Source: Echinococcus granulosus (lineage: Eukaryota > Platyhelminthes > Cestoda > Cyclophyllidea > Taeniidae). Taken from it: a DNA stretch of 64,000 bases. The DNA lies in the NCBI RefSeq assembly GCF_000524195.1, contig NW_020170382.1, positions 3,193,403 to 3,257,402 on the forward strand. Direction: 5' to 3'. Positions within the stretch are counted from its first letter, which is position 1. Each line of letters starts with the position of its first letter. Positions 11,383 through 22,030 of the stretch are shown piece by piece. The notes below the pieces were generated by a model that did not search any database, was not told the DNA's origin, and worked only from the letters and a program-made list of their open reading frames with translations. The position numbers and the translations under genes were made by a program.

Positions 11383-14300
11383 ATGAGCATCAAAGTTACC
11401 AATTGTGGTCTTCCATGCAATCCCACCTTGAGGCCCTACCCCAATTTCAATGCAAACAGTGATGTGGAACTCCTTAAAAAGGCTATGGACGGAATGGGTA
11501 AGACATTTAAAGTTTTTTTTTTGAAAAATTGCAAGCTGCTAAATAAAAACTGTTGTGTTGGATGCAGACACAAAAGACTGCACGTACAGCATTCTGGACT
11601 TGCAATTGGTCCGAATCCCTGAACTGGGTTGTCGTTTAAAAATCCACAAAAATATTCATTTTTTAAGGACAAAATTGGGAATGATTAAGTTTTTATAATC
11701 ATTTTTAGCATTAATGTAACAGTTGCAGCAATTTTTTCCATAAAAAGGAATTTTGAAGTCATTTTAACTAATCTTGTTTGAAATAACGCTGGTAATGTCT
11801 GAAAGTGAGTGCTAATGTAGCGCCCCGAGATGACCCTAGACACGAAAGAAGACATGAAACTCGGGCAGAATGTGTACTGTCAACGTGCAGCAGGGCTTGG
11901 AACCACTGGCACGGCCCGGAGGCCAGCCTGCCCGGCGGAGGTACAATGGTGGAGCCCCTGAATGGCCCGTTACCGAAACCGAGAGTTAAACAAACGATTT
12001 ACTTATCATACTGATATCATGACGATGTTTCCACCACGTAGCACAGAAAAAGGCTTTTGTTTGCAATCAAGCGAAAAAATGAGGTTTTAGGTTTGGCTCA
12101 CTTCAATAAATTGGGAAGTAGTTGCAGTCTGTGATGAGTTAACTACTGTGTCTTCAAAAGAATAACCTTCTCTGATACTAATACTTTTATTCTTAAGAAA
12201 TGTACTTTTGGATAAAGATGTCTTCGCCTCTATGAGTCACAGTCTTCCGGGTCTCCCACGTGGCTCTTTGTGGCAATAGTTAAAAGTCTTCGGGCATTTC
12301 CACCTCTCTGTTGCAGGGCAGAACTCTTTCATTTATAAGTGTACATATCTTCTCCCAAATCATGGTTTACAGATAAGTGATGGAACTTCAAGAAATAAAG
12401 TAGGAATTGCGAATAGTAGTATGAATACGGCACGAATCGAGGGCATGAGCTACTTCGTATTATATGACTTAATAGTCCCCAAAATGTTTTTTCATCGGAA
12501 CCAAAAGGCCACCAGTGGACTCCCTTACCGCAGAAAGAACTCTTTTACTTGGTGTAAAAATGTAGAAATACAGCATTTGTTGGTACTGCAATTCATCTCA
12601 CAGTAGTGTTGTGAGAGCAGTCAAATGGTCACGGCATATACCAACACCAATTCACCATCTTTGTGATTGTCAAGGCCCCTTGTATACTTGCGCCATCACC
12701 GAATTCCTGGGTAATTGGATTACAAACACAAACACACGAGTGCCAATGCAGACATTCTGACAACACCGATGTATGAAAGCGCTTAATGCAAACGATTTCA
12801 ACAATTTTGTCTAGCCTGTGGCATGGCGCCAATGCACATACTGCATTGCCTGAGTGAAATAAACGTAGCGTCTCGAGACTTCCTTGAGGACGAGCCCCAA
12901 AGTGGCTCGTTAGTAAAAACCGAGATTAAACAAACAATTAGTGTATTACACTGACTGCCTCTTTTCTGGCGTATAGAGTGAGATAATAAATCAGGAACCA
13001 CAAAACGACAGGTATTGTAAGCAACTTTTGAGTTTTTCTACCTCTAAATGGGGTCAGTGAATGTGCACGCGGGGGGCTTTCTGATTGGTTAGATGCCTAC
13101 ACAATTCAGAGTTGATAGGCGAAGAAAAGTGCCAATTCAGGGAAGCGAATAACTTTGTGAGGAACTAATACGTTTTTGTTGGAAATTCGGTAAATCTCTG
13201 ACTTGCATGTGAGCCCAAACAGATCATTTGGACGAACATATATTTCCCCACTATTTTTTGTTTTTTAAACAATTCAGGCACCGATGAAGCTATGATCATT
13301 GAAATTTTGGGAACTCGCACCAGTCAGCAACGTGTTGAAATTGCGGAGGCCTACAAGGGTTCCTACGGCGAGGTTAGTTTTTAAGCTTACCCAAGAAAGT
13401 AGAATGACTTTTGGTGACTTAGATGCCAACAGTTATTATAAGTCGCCCTTAACAAAGAGCCCCTATTTTCCTTTTGAAGGATCTGAGGGAGAAACTTCAG
13501 GGTGAACTGAGTGGTGATTTCGGCGAATTGGTAGACCTCATGTTCTACACCATTCCTGAGCTTAAAGCGCAGCTTTGCTACGACGCAATTAATGGAGCTG
13601 GGACAGACGAGCTGGCCCTCATTGAAGTTATCTGTACTTCAACCAACTCTGAAATCGAAGAACTTAAAAAGGAATACGCTAAGGGTGAGTGTTTTGACTG
13701 CATTTTGAAGCTGCCATCTCCTCTCTTTCTTATAAACATATTTCTCCTCCCTTTTAGTGTGCCAAAATCACGGAAAAGCTGGTATGTCAAACGTTCATAC
13801 CAACTAGAAAAATAATCTATTCTAGTTCTGTACTAAATAAAAGATCCCGAAATGCGGTGGTTTTGAGTGTAATTTTAGCTTGCAGTTGCAACACTTCGTG
13901 CACCGTTCCGAAACCACAGTTGATCAAATTCGGCTCACTTCCGCACGATAGCTCCAAGACCAACTTAATTAATTAAAACGTTAACTTTTATTTTAATTCT
14001 TTGATATCTTTTGCACAATATTTTACGCTATCCCGTATTTGGCATTACGATTGTTAAAATGATATTGGATTCCCAATGATTTCGCGATGAAGACGCTCCT
14101 AGGGTCCCTTTTTCCTCTCTGGGTAGCCAATGAGAACTCTTTGGAAAAAGACGTCGTGGGCGACACCAGTGGCTATTTTAAACGCATACTGGTGGCCCTG
14201 TTGGCAGCTCAACGCCACGAACCCACGGAACAACAGTTGAAAGATATTGCAAATCGCGGAATTGACTCAATCATCGACAAGAAGGCTGCTGAAGCGGACG

Positions 14301-15843
14301 CTCAAAAGCTCTACGATGCTGGCGAAAAGTAAGCTTGTCACTGAGAATTAGGTAGAACCTAGTGATCATACTTACAGCAACAAATTTTTTTGGTTTACCT
14401 CTTAAGTGGGATTTAAAAAACCCACAACACTGGTGATGCTACTGATAACTGAATCAGTAGCAACTACGAGATGAAAGAATCGTAGGGCGTTGCTGTAAAC
14501 AATGTGCATCTTAATCGGCGATTAGTTGTCTAAGTTGAAGTTCATGTCCCATCCCCAAGATGTCCTTGAGTTATGGTAATGCTGTGGTCAAGGGGGAACA
14601 TTTATTCAGTAGGCTATCAAGAGTTATCGAAATATGGAAATATGTCCTACATTTAAATAAGTGTATTACACCCCGTTGAAGCATAATTTCATCTTATGTT
14701 TTAGGAGACTCGGAACAGATGAGGAGGCCTTTATTACTATTTTGTGCACGAGAAGCCCATGGCAGCTGATTGCAATTAGCAAGGCCTACGAAAAGGTAAG
14801 AAACGGATTATATGGTGCCATGACTTTATTACCCAAGTCCGGTGTCACAAATATGTGACAGCTTGTATTCTCCATTATAGCTGGGGTCATTAAGGAGGAT
14901 TAAATGAGGGTAATTTAATTGTATTAGCCTTTTTCAAATCCTTTTTAGGGCCTCATCTAAAGACTAGCTACTGGTAGTGTCATATCACAATAGAAAACTT
15001 ATCTGGTCTGTGGTGGTCAGTTTTGCCACAAGACAGTTCTCGGCAGCAAAAGTGTTAATTTTACTCGTTTCAATTCGAAATTCCTACTAAGGACGAAAAA
15101 ATGGCCTCAAGCTTTTCCTGACATTAGCTTAAGTTATTATACCACTAAAATGGAAGTTCCGGGATACGTCTGTTTACTTTCTAAATAGTATTTCTTAACA
15201 GATAAGCAAACTACGACTTGTTGAGGCCATCGCGAGTGAAACAAAGGGCGATTTCAGAAGAGCTCTCTTGACAACCTGTAAGTTCTCATTACAACAACTT
15301 CAAACTGTCCACCCGTAAACATTATTTTTAGCCTTATTGCCCGCTTTCTCCTCCTCACCTTACTGGTTGGTTTAGCTTCAGTTGTCTCCTCAGTCCACTT
15401 TTAATTTTTATTATTATACCCATCGGTGGTGGCAGCCAGTGTAGTATTAAGAATGTCCTTCGACCAACAATCATTGAGACATCCGATTTGAGCAATATCG
15501 TGCGTATTTATCTGTTGTCCAATGTAGTGCTTGCCAATACCAATACACCTATGGCGTTTGCCGAGCACTTCAACGACGGTCTAAGCGGTGCTGGAACCAA
15601 CGATGACCAGTTAATGCGTCTCATTGTGTGGCGCTCCGAGGTATTTCGCAAATCAACAGTTTTCCGTCATTGTGTCATTCCAAAGACATTCTACTTGCTT
15701 AATTTTTGCTTTACTAGGTTGACATGAAGGAAATCAAGAATTGTTACCTCACAAGGTACAACAGAGATCTCGTCGATGACATCAAAGATGATACGTCTGG
15801 CGACTACGAAAAACTCCTCGTTCGTCTCCTCGGATCTCAGTAA
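11383..15843 (+). CDS. Annexin (gene 2 of a tandem pair), 9 coding exons, 348 aa
   Basis: Exons: 11383-11497, 13278-13372, 13480-13684, 13758-13781, 14127-14328, 14705-14795, 15202-15277, 15528-15640 and 15718-15843. They total 1047 nt and end in TAA. Exon lengths 95, 205, 24, 76, 113 and 126 equal those of annexin 1, and two others differ by one codon. Repeat 1 has GMGT (37-40) and repeat 2 GAGT (109-112). Repeat 3 has RLGT, losing the first Gly. Repeat 4 has GAGT with a DDTSGDY cap, so this paralogue keeps more canonical Ca2+ sites than gene 1. The N-terminal tail, including CGLPCNP, is longer than in gene 1. The exon 8 acceptor at 15527 was chosen over nearby alternatives because only it gives phase 1, the 113-nt length and normal repeat spacing. 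Intron 1 (1780 nt) carries two family 1 repeats. Confidence 0.93.
11800..12005 (+). repeat. Dispersed repeat family 1, copy D (annexin 2 intron 1)
   Basis: This is the most complete copy. It has a 5' part with gaagacatgaaactcgggc and tgtgtactgtcaacg, a GC-rich middle, and a 3' part with ggtggagcccctgaatggcc and gagagttaaacaaacga. It serves as the reference for the other copies. Confidence 0.65.
12855..12960 (+). repeat. Dispersed repeat family 1, copy E (annexin 2 intron 1)
   Basis: Only the 3' part is recognisable: gagccccaaagtggc, then ccgagattaaacaaacaa and agtgtattacac. The last block matches the end of copy C. Confidence 0.55.
14844..14859. repeat. 16-bp dyad motif, copy 2 (inverted), in annexin 2 intron 6
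   Basis: GTCACAAATATGTGAC is the exact reverse complement of the copies at 9944 and 48326. It lies 49 nt into an intron of the second annexin gene. Confidence 0.8.
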
Positions 15844-16010
15844 AAATTGGCACTATTTACTTCTTTCGACTAATCATCCTCAATCCTTCTTTAGCCATAT
15901 TTGAGCTCTGGCGTCTACTGATTTACTAAATTAGCAGTTCTACAATACCTCCGGTCCTTGTTTCGTGGTGGAGTGTCTTACTCATTTCGTGCTAATTTAT
16001 GAAGGAGTAT

Positions 16011-16016
16011 ATTAAA
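16011..16016 (+). terminator. Possible poly(A) signal ATTAAA of annexin 2
   Basis: A variant hexamer lies about 168 nt after the stop. No AATAAA was found between it and the stop, so this is the best candidate. Confidence 0.35.
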
Positions 16017-16089
16017 CAGAAAATTCTAATGCGATTAACAGTTTAAAAGTGCTGCTAATTTGAGATCACCATACCGTGGACTTTCAATC

Positions 16090-16330
16090 CACTAAGAAGA
16101 GGTACAAACTTTCTGCCGCGCGTGTTTTACGCGTCGTTTCACCCACAGTCAGCGCGTCTGTTGTGAGCTGGCCCAGGTATTACCGGTCAGGGAGTCAGGG
16201 AACAGTCGCAAACCCTCCTCGCAAGAGAGAATGTGTGGTGACCAACGTAGGCACGTATCTAATATCACAGAGATCTTTGGTCATAGTTTGTATGGTGATG
16301 GGTACCCTGCAAGGAGTTTGAGCGATGTCA
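16090..16330 (-). repeat. Dispersed repeat family 3, copy 1
   Basis: Read on the - strand, this segment shares ordered blocks with 27425-27620 on the + strand. These are cccatcaccat-caaact-tg, ctctgt---atagata, ggtcacca, and gcgact followed by gttccctgactcc-tga. The blocks are colinear, so this is an old dispersed repeat, not a single chance match. No intact ORF was found. Confidence 0.45.
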
Positions 16331-17466
16331 AGGCTCAAAAGACGACAAACCGTACATTTGTACGTCAGTCCTCCAACGCGGCATTCATCCCTTGCACATT
16401 CAGTTCAACCCCGCAACGCACCTAATCATAGGTCCCTGACCCTTGCATAACCTGATTTGTGAATAAATTACACAAGAAACGAATCCTTCTGCGCATCTCT
16501 ACACATGCGCGGACCTTTGCACCGGTTCTTTCAAGAATGGTTTAGCCGTCCCGGTAAATCTTTTAAGTAAACGCAGCTTATACTCCCCGAAGTGCGCTAT
16601 TCTGTGATGCCGATAAGTCAAAAGTGGCGGCGTAATTTGGATGCTCCATAAAAAACACCCAATCCGGCTTACCATTTAAGCAAATCTTACCCCCCCCTCT
16701 GTATTACTGCTTTTAGGAACTGTAAATAGAGAGACAAATTTCCTATGGGCTGTGAATTACTTGGTTTTGCTTGTTATGTCAGGAGCATCCGAATTCGAAG
16801 TGGCTTTTCTTATAAACAAATAAATCAAAATATTGTCATCAAGGTCGTAGTTACCGTTATGTAATAACCAAACGAATGAGTAATCAATAGACTTGGATTT
16901 AAAATTTTGTCATTTAGCATCATAATGTATCATAGCAGGGCTTAAAACACCCTCAAATTTGGTACGCAATGCAGGGAGAACAATAAAATCTCAGCTTTTT
17001 ACTTTTCTTGTAAAATAACCTCAGTTACAAATTGCCAACCTATACTACTGATAGATTCATAGTAACGAAAGGTCCTTTGTTCATCATAATTTCCGTGGCG
17101 GGCAAATTCCTTAGATATTTTAGAACTGGCTATCCCACTTTACTGTAGAGTGTAAAAAGTATATCCAAAGCACTCAAGCCCTTAGATCGTAGCAAATAAT
17201 CTGAAAATGTCTGTTTTTTTAAAATAGCCGCACAAAATCTTGACATTGTCTAACTGGGTTCATGCCAAAATTCTAATAGCTCCAAAGAAGTTGAAGCAGT
17301 AGGTGACAGAGAAAAGAAACGGTTGGGTCAAGAGGAAATGTATTTTAGCGAAGAAAAAAAGAAAGACATGACATCTTTCTCAAATCATACATCCACACAA
17401 AATGAAACACTCAAAGCCGTCACTTATATGCAGTATTGCATACAACTTTGTGTGTGTGCGTTTTGT
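16331..17466. other. Intergenic; nothing recognised
   Basis: This AT-rich spacer between annexin 2 and the beta tubulin 3' end has no exon, RNA gene or repeat that I can support. Confidence 0.5.
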
Positions 17467-17472
17467 TTTATT
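17467..17472 (-). terminator. Poly(A) signal of beta tubulin
   Basis: AATAAA on the - strand begins only about 19 nt after the stop codon. If used, the 3' UTR is very short. Confidence 0.45.
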
Positions 17473-17490
17473 TTCCCTTTTCTGTTCACT

Positions 17491-18910
17491 TTAACCACAC
17501 GATACAGCAGGTGCCTCCATCTGGACCTCATCGTCCATAGCAGCATCCTGAAATTGCTGGTACTCACTATTCAAGTCATCCATGTTCGTCTGTGCCTCTT
17601 GGAATTCTATCTCATCCATTCCCTCACCAGTGTACCAATGTAAGAAGGCTCTTCGTCTAAACATCGCCATAAACTGCTCCCGAACTCTTTTGAATATCTC
17701 CTGGATCGCCGTATTGTTTCCGATAAATGTGACAGCCATTTTCAACCCACGGGGCGGAATATCACAGACAGCGGTCTTAACATTATTGGGGATCCATTCT
17801 ACAAAGTATGCCGAGTTCTTGTTTTGCACATTCAGCATGTTTTCGTCGACATCCTTCATGGAGATACGACCTCGAAACATAGCTGCAACAGTGAGGTACT
17901 TTCCATGCCTTGGATCACATGCAGCCATCATATTTTTGCTGTCAAACATCTGGAGGGTCAAATCCTGAACAGAGTAGCTTCTGTAGGCCTGTGAATGACG
18001 GCTGGTTAGTGGTGAGAATCCAGGCATAAAGAAGTGTAGTCGTGGGAAGGGAATCATGTTTGTCGCAAGCTTTCTCAAATCAGCATTCAACTGGCCGGGG
18101 AATCGAAGACAAGTAGTCACCCCAGACATTGTCGCACTGACCAAATGGTTCAAATCACCGTACGTTGGAGTTACTAATTTCAAAGTCCGGTTGCAAATGT
18201 CATAGAGGGCTTCGTTGTCAATGCAGAAGGTCTCATCGGTCCCCTCAATCAAGTGGTGGAAGGATAAAGTAGCATTGTAGGGTTCTACGACCACATCTGA
18301 TACCTTAGGTGAAGGCACAGTTGAAAAGCAACAAATAATACGATCTGGATACTCCTCTCGTATTTTAGTAACCAGAAGGGTTCCCAACCCAGCTCCTGTA
18401 CCGCCTCCAAGAGCATGGACAACCTGGAATCCTTGAAGGCATTCGCTATACTCAGCTTCCTTGCGAACGACATCGATGATATTGTCGATTAACTCAGCAC
18501 CGTCAGTGTAGTGGCCCTTTGCCCAGTTGTTTCCAGCCCCTGTGGTTCCAAACACATAGTTATCGGGACGGAAGAGATTTCCAACTGGACCTGATCGAAT
18601 AGCATCCATTGTTCCAGGCTCCAAGTCAGTGAGTATGGCTCGAGGCACAAATTTGCCACCTAAAAGTGGGCTGTCAAGCTAAGTGGGGATGTTACCTGTG
18701 GCCTCGTTGTAGTAGACACCGATCCGCTCCAGTTGAAGATCACTGTCACCGTTGTACAATCCGTCGGCGCTCAGGCCATGTTCATCGGAGACAACCTCCC
18801 AAAACTGAGGAGAGGAAGGGTGTGGGGCTTGAAACAAAGGGAAGAGAGCTTACCTTGGCACCCATTTGGTTGCCGCATTGGCCAATCTGAATGTGCACAA
18901 TTTCACGCAT
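17491..18910 (-). CDS. TUBB: Beta tubulin, 3 exons, 444 aa
   Basis: This is the beta subunit of the microtubule dimer. Exons in - order: 18910-18854, 18804-18696 and 18659-17491, totalling 1335 nt. Introns fall after codon 19 and within codon 56, which are common animal beta-tubulin positions. The protein starts MREIVHIQ, with the MREI autoregulatory motif. It has the GTP-binding loop GGGTGAG at 141-147, where A145 replaces the more usual serine. It also has the full [17 protein letters not shown] region and the GEGMDE motif near the C-terminus. The classic benzimidazole-response positions carry F167, E198 and F200, the susceptible-type residues. The C-terminal tail is unusual: it lacks the poly-Glu run and ends in VSCG. 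The gene lies just downstream of alpha tubulin on the same strand, with no frame breaks. Confidence 0.97.
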
Positions 18911-19649
18911 TTTGCACGAGCCTCAACTTCTTCAGTGACGGTCCTCCGACAGTGCTCTCTCAGTCGCGCTCCTTTGAATCCCAATCAATCGCGTTTCACG
19001 TGGCTGACAATTGATTCGACACGTGACTGTTGAGTTGTCGTCTCCAACGCTGGGATGTGGACACTTGTGCTGCGGCTCTTCGGAACCATAAAGAGAGAGA
19101 ACCACTTATCGAATAAGTAGTAAATAGCTCCAGCTGAAGAGGTGTTGATAGCGTTTTCCATGAAATATTCCTTAGGATTGTTTCTATTACCAAATTAGAG
19201 AATTTCGTTTTGATTTAAGGACCTCTTAGTAGAAAAAAGGACTTCTAGTATGCTAGCTTTTCGTTCTACCCAGTGGCATGAATTCAAGTATCGGTCGTTA
19301 GGAAAAATGCGAGGCTCACCTTATTTACCAATCCTCCGTGTTCATTCATGGAGGTATCTTTGTGGAGTGCGTGAGGTGGTTCGATATGAACAGGTTCAGG
19401 GTAGCTTGATTTGACGAGGCCCAAGGCCCCATAATTGTGCCTTCTGAAGCACCGACTTTTTGTTTTGGATGGACAACGATGCTGAGACGTCCTGCGCATC
19501 ACCCCACCGATCGCGACGACGCTATATGAATCCTATCCAAGCTCCTCCGTCTGTCGATCACTAGCTCCACTTCGGCAAAAACGAACCCCCCTTCACCATA
19601 TTAATGAGTCATAAGCGGAAAACAACCCACGATATTCGCTTTGCATGTC
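18911..19649. other. Spacer between alpha and beta tubulin; probable beta tubulin promoter
   Basis: About 740 bp separate the beta tubulin start from the alpha tubulin poly(A) signal. No exon is seen. It must hold the beta tubulin 5' UTR and any promoter, but no TATA box is clear. Confidence 0.4.
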
Positions 19650-19655
19650 TTTATT
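19650..19655 (-). terminator. Poly(A) signal of alpha tubulin
   Basis: AATAAA on the - strand lies about 130 nt after the alpha tubulin stop. Confidence 0.6.
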
Positions 19656-19785
19656 TATGTCATATCCTCGTGTAAACTCACTACAAAAAGCAAGCCTTCT
19701 GCACAGAAGTAGATTGAAAAATTGTCCGCAGTTCCCTAAAAGCATCTTGCAGTATTTCAGCCCATCCTTCCTTCCAAATTCTACC

Positions 19786-21357
19786 TCAGTATTCCTCCTC
19801 CTCTTCACCCTCGCCCTCCACGCTGTCTTGTCCTACCTCCTCATAGTCTTTCTCCAGGGCTGCCAGATCTTCACGAGCCTCAGAAAACTCGCCCTCCTCC
19901 ATGCCTTCACCGACATACCAGTGAACGAAGCAACGTTTGGCGTACATCAGATCAAATTTGTGGTCCAGACGGGCCCAGGCCTCCGCAATCGCTGTTGTGT
20001 TGGAGATCATACATAGTGCCCGTTGAACCTTCGCAAGATCACCGCCTGGAACCACAGTAGGTGGTTGGTAGTTGATGCCAACCTTAAAGCCGGTTGGACA
20101 CCAGTCGACGAACTGGATGGTCCTCTTGGTCTTTACGGTGGAGATGGAAGCATTGACTTCCTTGGGAGCAACATCTCCGCGATAGAGCATACAACAAGCC
20201 ATGTACTTTCCGTGGCGTGGATCACATTTAACCATCTGATTGGCTGGTTCGAAGCAGGCATTAGTAAGTTCTGGAACCGTGAGTTGTTCATGGTAGGCCT
20301 TTTCAGCTGATACAGTAGGTGCATAAGTAACTAGAGGAAAATGAATTCTTGGATAAGGCACCAGGTTTGTTTGAAACTCTGTGACATCCACATTCAGGGC
20401 TCCATCGAAACGCAGCGATGATGTTAGTGAGCTGCACACCTGAGCAATAATGCGATTCAGATTGGTGTAAGTCGGACGTTCAATGTCGAGATTGCGTCTA
20501 GAAAGGGTGATGTCAGTTAAGAGATACATGTAAAGTATATTTCATAAATGCGGACACGAAAATCTACCGGCATATGTCATAGCAAGCCTCATTGTCAAAC
20601 GTGAAGCAGCAGTCTGAATGCTCGATGGTTGAATGTGTGCAAAGAATGGCGTTGTAAGGTTCAACCACAGCCGTGGAGATCTGAGGTGCAGGGTAGATGG
20701 AGTATTCCAGCTTCGATTTTTTTCCGTAATCTACACTGAGCCGTTCCATAAGCAGGGAAGTGAATCCAGATCCTGAACCACCTCCGTACGAATGGAATAT
20801 GAGGAAACCTTGGAGACCAGTGCATTGGTCTGCAACTTTGCGAGTTCTGTCGAGAACTAGATCCACCATTTCCTTCCCTACTGTGTAGTGCCCACGAGCG
20901 TAGTTGTTAGCTGCGTCCTCTTTCCCGGTAATAAGTTGATCGGGATGAAATAACTGACGATAAGTCCCGGTTCGCACCTCATCTATACATTTCAAAAGAA
21001 GGGGTTAGTAAGACAAAGGTATGGGCGGTGGATAAAGATGTATTCCGCGTATACATACCGATAACAGTGGGTTCTAGGTCGACAAAAATTGCTCGAGGAA
21101 CGTGTTTTCCAGCACCAGTTTCACTAAAGAATGTCGAGTAAGAGTCATCTCCACCTCCAATTGTCTTGTCGCTAGGCATTTGACCATCAGGCTGGATTCC
21201 ATGCTCTAGGCAGTAGAGCTCCCAACAGGCGTTTCCAATCTGACAACCACCCTGGCCAATGTGGATACTGATACATTCACGCTAAAAAAAGAAAGTTTAA
21301 ATGTACGCAGTATTTTAAGCAACCACTTGCAGGAGCACTTTGCGAAAAACTCACCAT
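19786..21357 (-). CDS. TUBA: Alpha tubulin, 4 exons, 450 aa
   Basis: This is the alpha subunit of the microtubule dimer. Exons in - order: 21357-21355 (the ATG alone), 21281-21059, 20982-20568 and 20497-19786, totalling 1353 nt. The intron directly after the start codon is typical of animal alpha tubulins, with ATG joined to a GTGAGT donor. The protein begins MRECISIH and has K40 (the luminal acetylation site) in the PSDKTIGGG loop. The GTP loop is GGGSGSG, with a conservative Thr to Ser change. The [10 protein letters not shown] segment carries the catalytic Glu. The protein ends in an acidic tail with EEEEEY, so the terminal Tyr suits the detyrosination cycle. Length is normal and the frame is intact. 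It is upstream of, and in tandem with, beta tubulin. Confidence 0.97.
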
Positions 21358-21884
21358 TTTGAAAGATAGCAGTTGCAGTTGACGCAGCCGAGACTGTTCC
21401 GAAAGTGTCGAGTTGTCGACTTTGCGAGTGGCGGATCGATAATTTGAAAATCCTCATTACGTCTACGACGCGGAGATATCGACTGCAAACAGCTGATTTC
21501 CGCGGTCACTGGTCCATCTTGTTGGGCGAAAAGTAAAACCCACCGAAAGCCACACTCCGGCTACTGGGGCAAAAGCTGTACACCTTCCTTCCAGCCCACA
21601 TGCCAATTTAGTAAGGTAGCGACTGCTGTTTTGAAGCGTTCCTTCCTTTAGGGTAGTGGGACGCTCGCTAGCCCCCTCCCCAATTTGGTCCCTCAATTTG
21701 AACCAAAAAAGTAATGACGCTTTAAGTACCGCGGCTCCAAGTAAGAAGCATGCTAGTTTTGAAAACACCCTCTGTGCTAGTTTACGGTGGCACTATCGAA
21801 GCTTTCTAAGAGAAGCCGATTTGGATAGCGAGAAATAAATAAAATTAAATATTCCCCCCTAACGACAAGAATGTTAAATACTCC
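21358..21884. other. Alpha tubulin 5' flank
   Basis: About 530 bp lie between the alpha tubulin ATG and the poly(A) signal of the next gene on the same strand. No exon and no clear TATA box were seen. The promoter must lie here or inside the neighbouring 3' UTR. Confidence 0.4.
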
Positions 21885-21890
21885 TTTATT
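21885..21890 (-). terminator. Poly(A) signal of the CCDC51-like gene
   Basis: AATAAA on the - strand lies about 140 nt downstream of the CCDC51 stop at 22031. Confidence 0.55.
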
Positions 21891-22030
21891 CTACAAAGGA
21901 ACCGACTTAACTTTCCCAAGCAGCCACTGTTCACGGAAAGAAGTATCATATTTTGTTGGAAAAAATATACAACGCACTGGATTGTCACGGGTATGGACAA
22001 AATAAATAAACTAGAGGGGCCTACATAATC

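Noticed and set aside
15421..15527. Alternative upstream acceptors (at 15374 and 15435) for annexin 2 exon 8
   Set aside because: They give the wrong phase or an in-frame stop. Only the acceptor at 15526-15527 keeps phase 1, the 113-nt length and normal annexin spacing.
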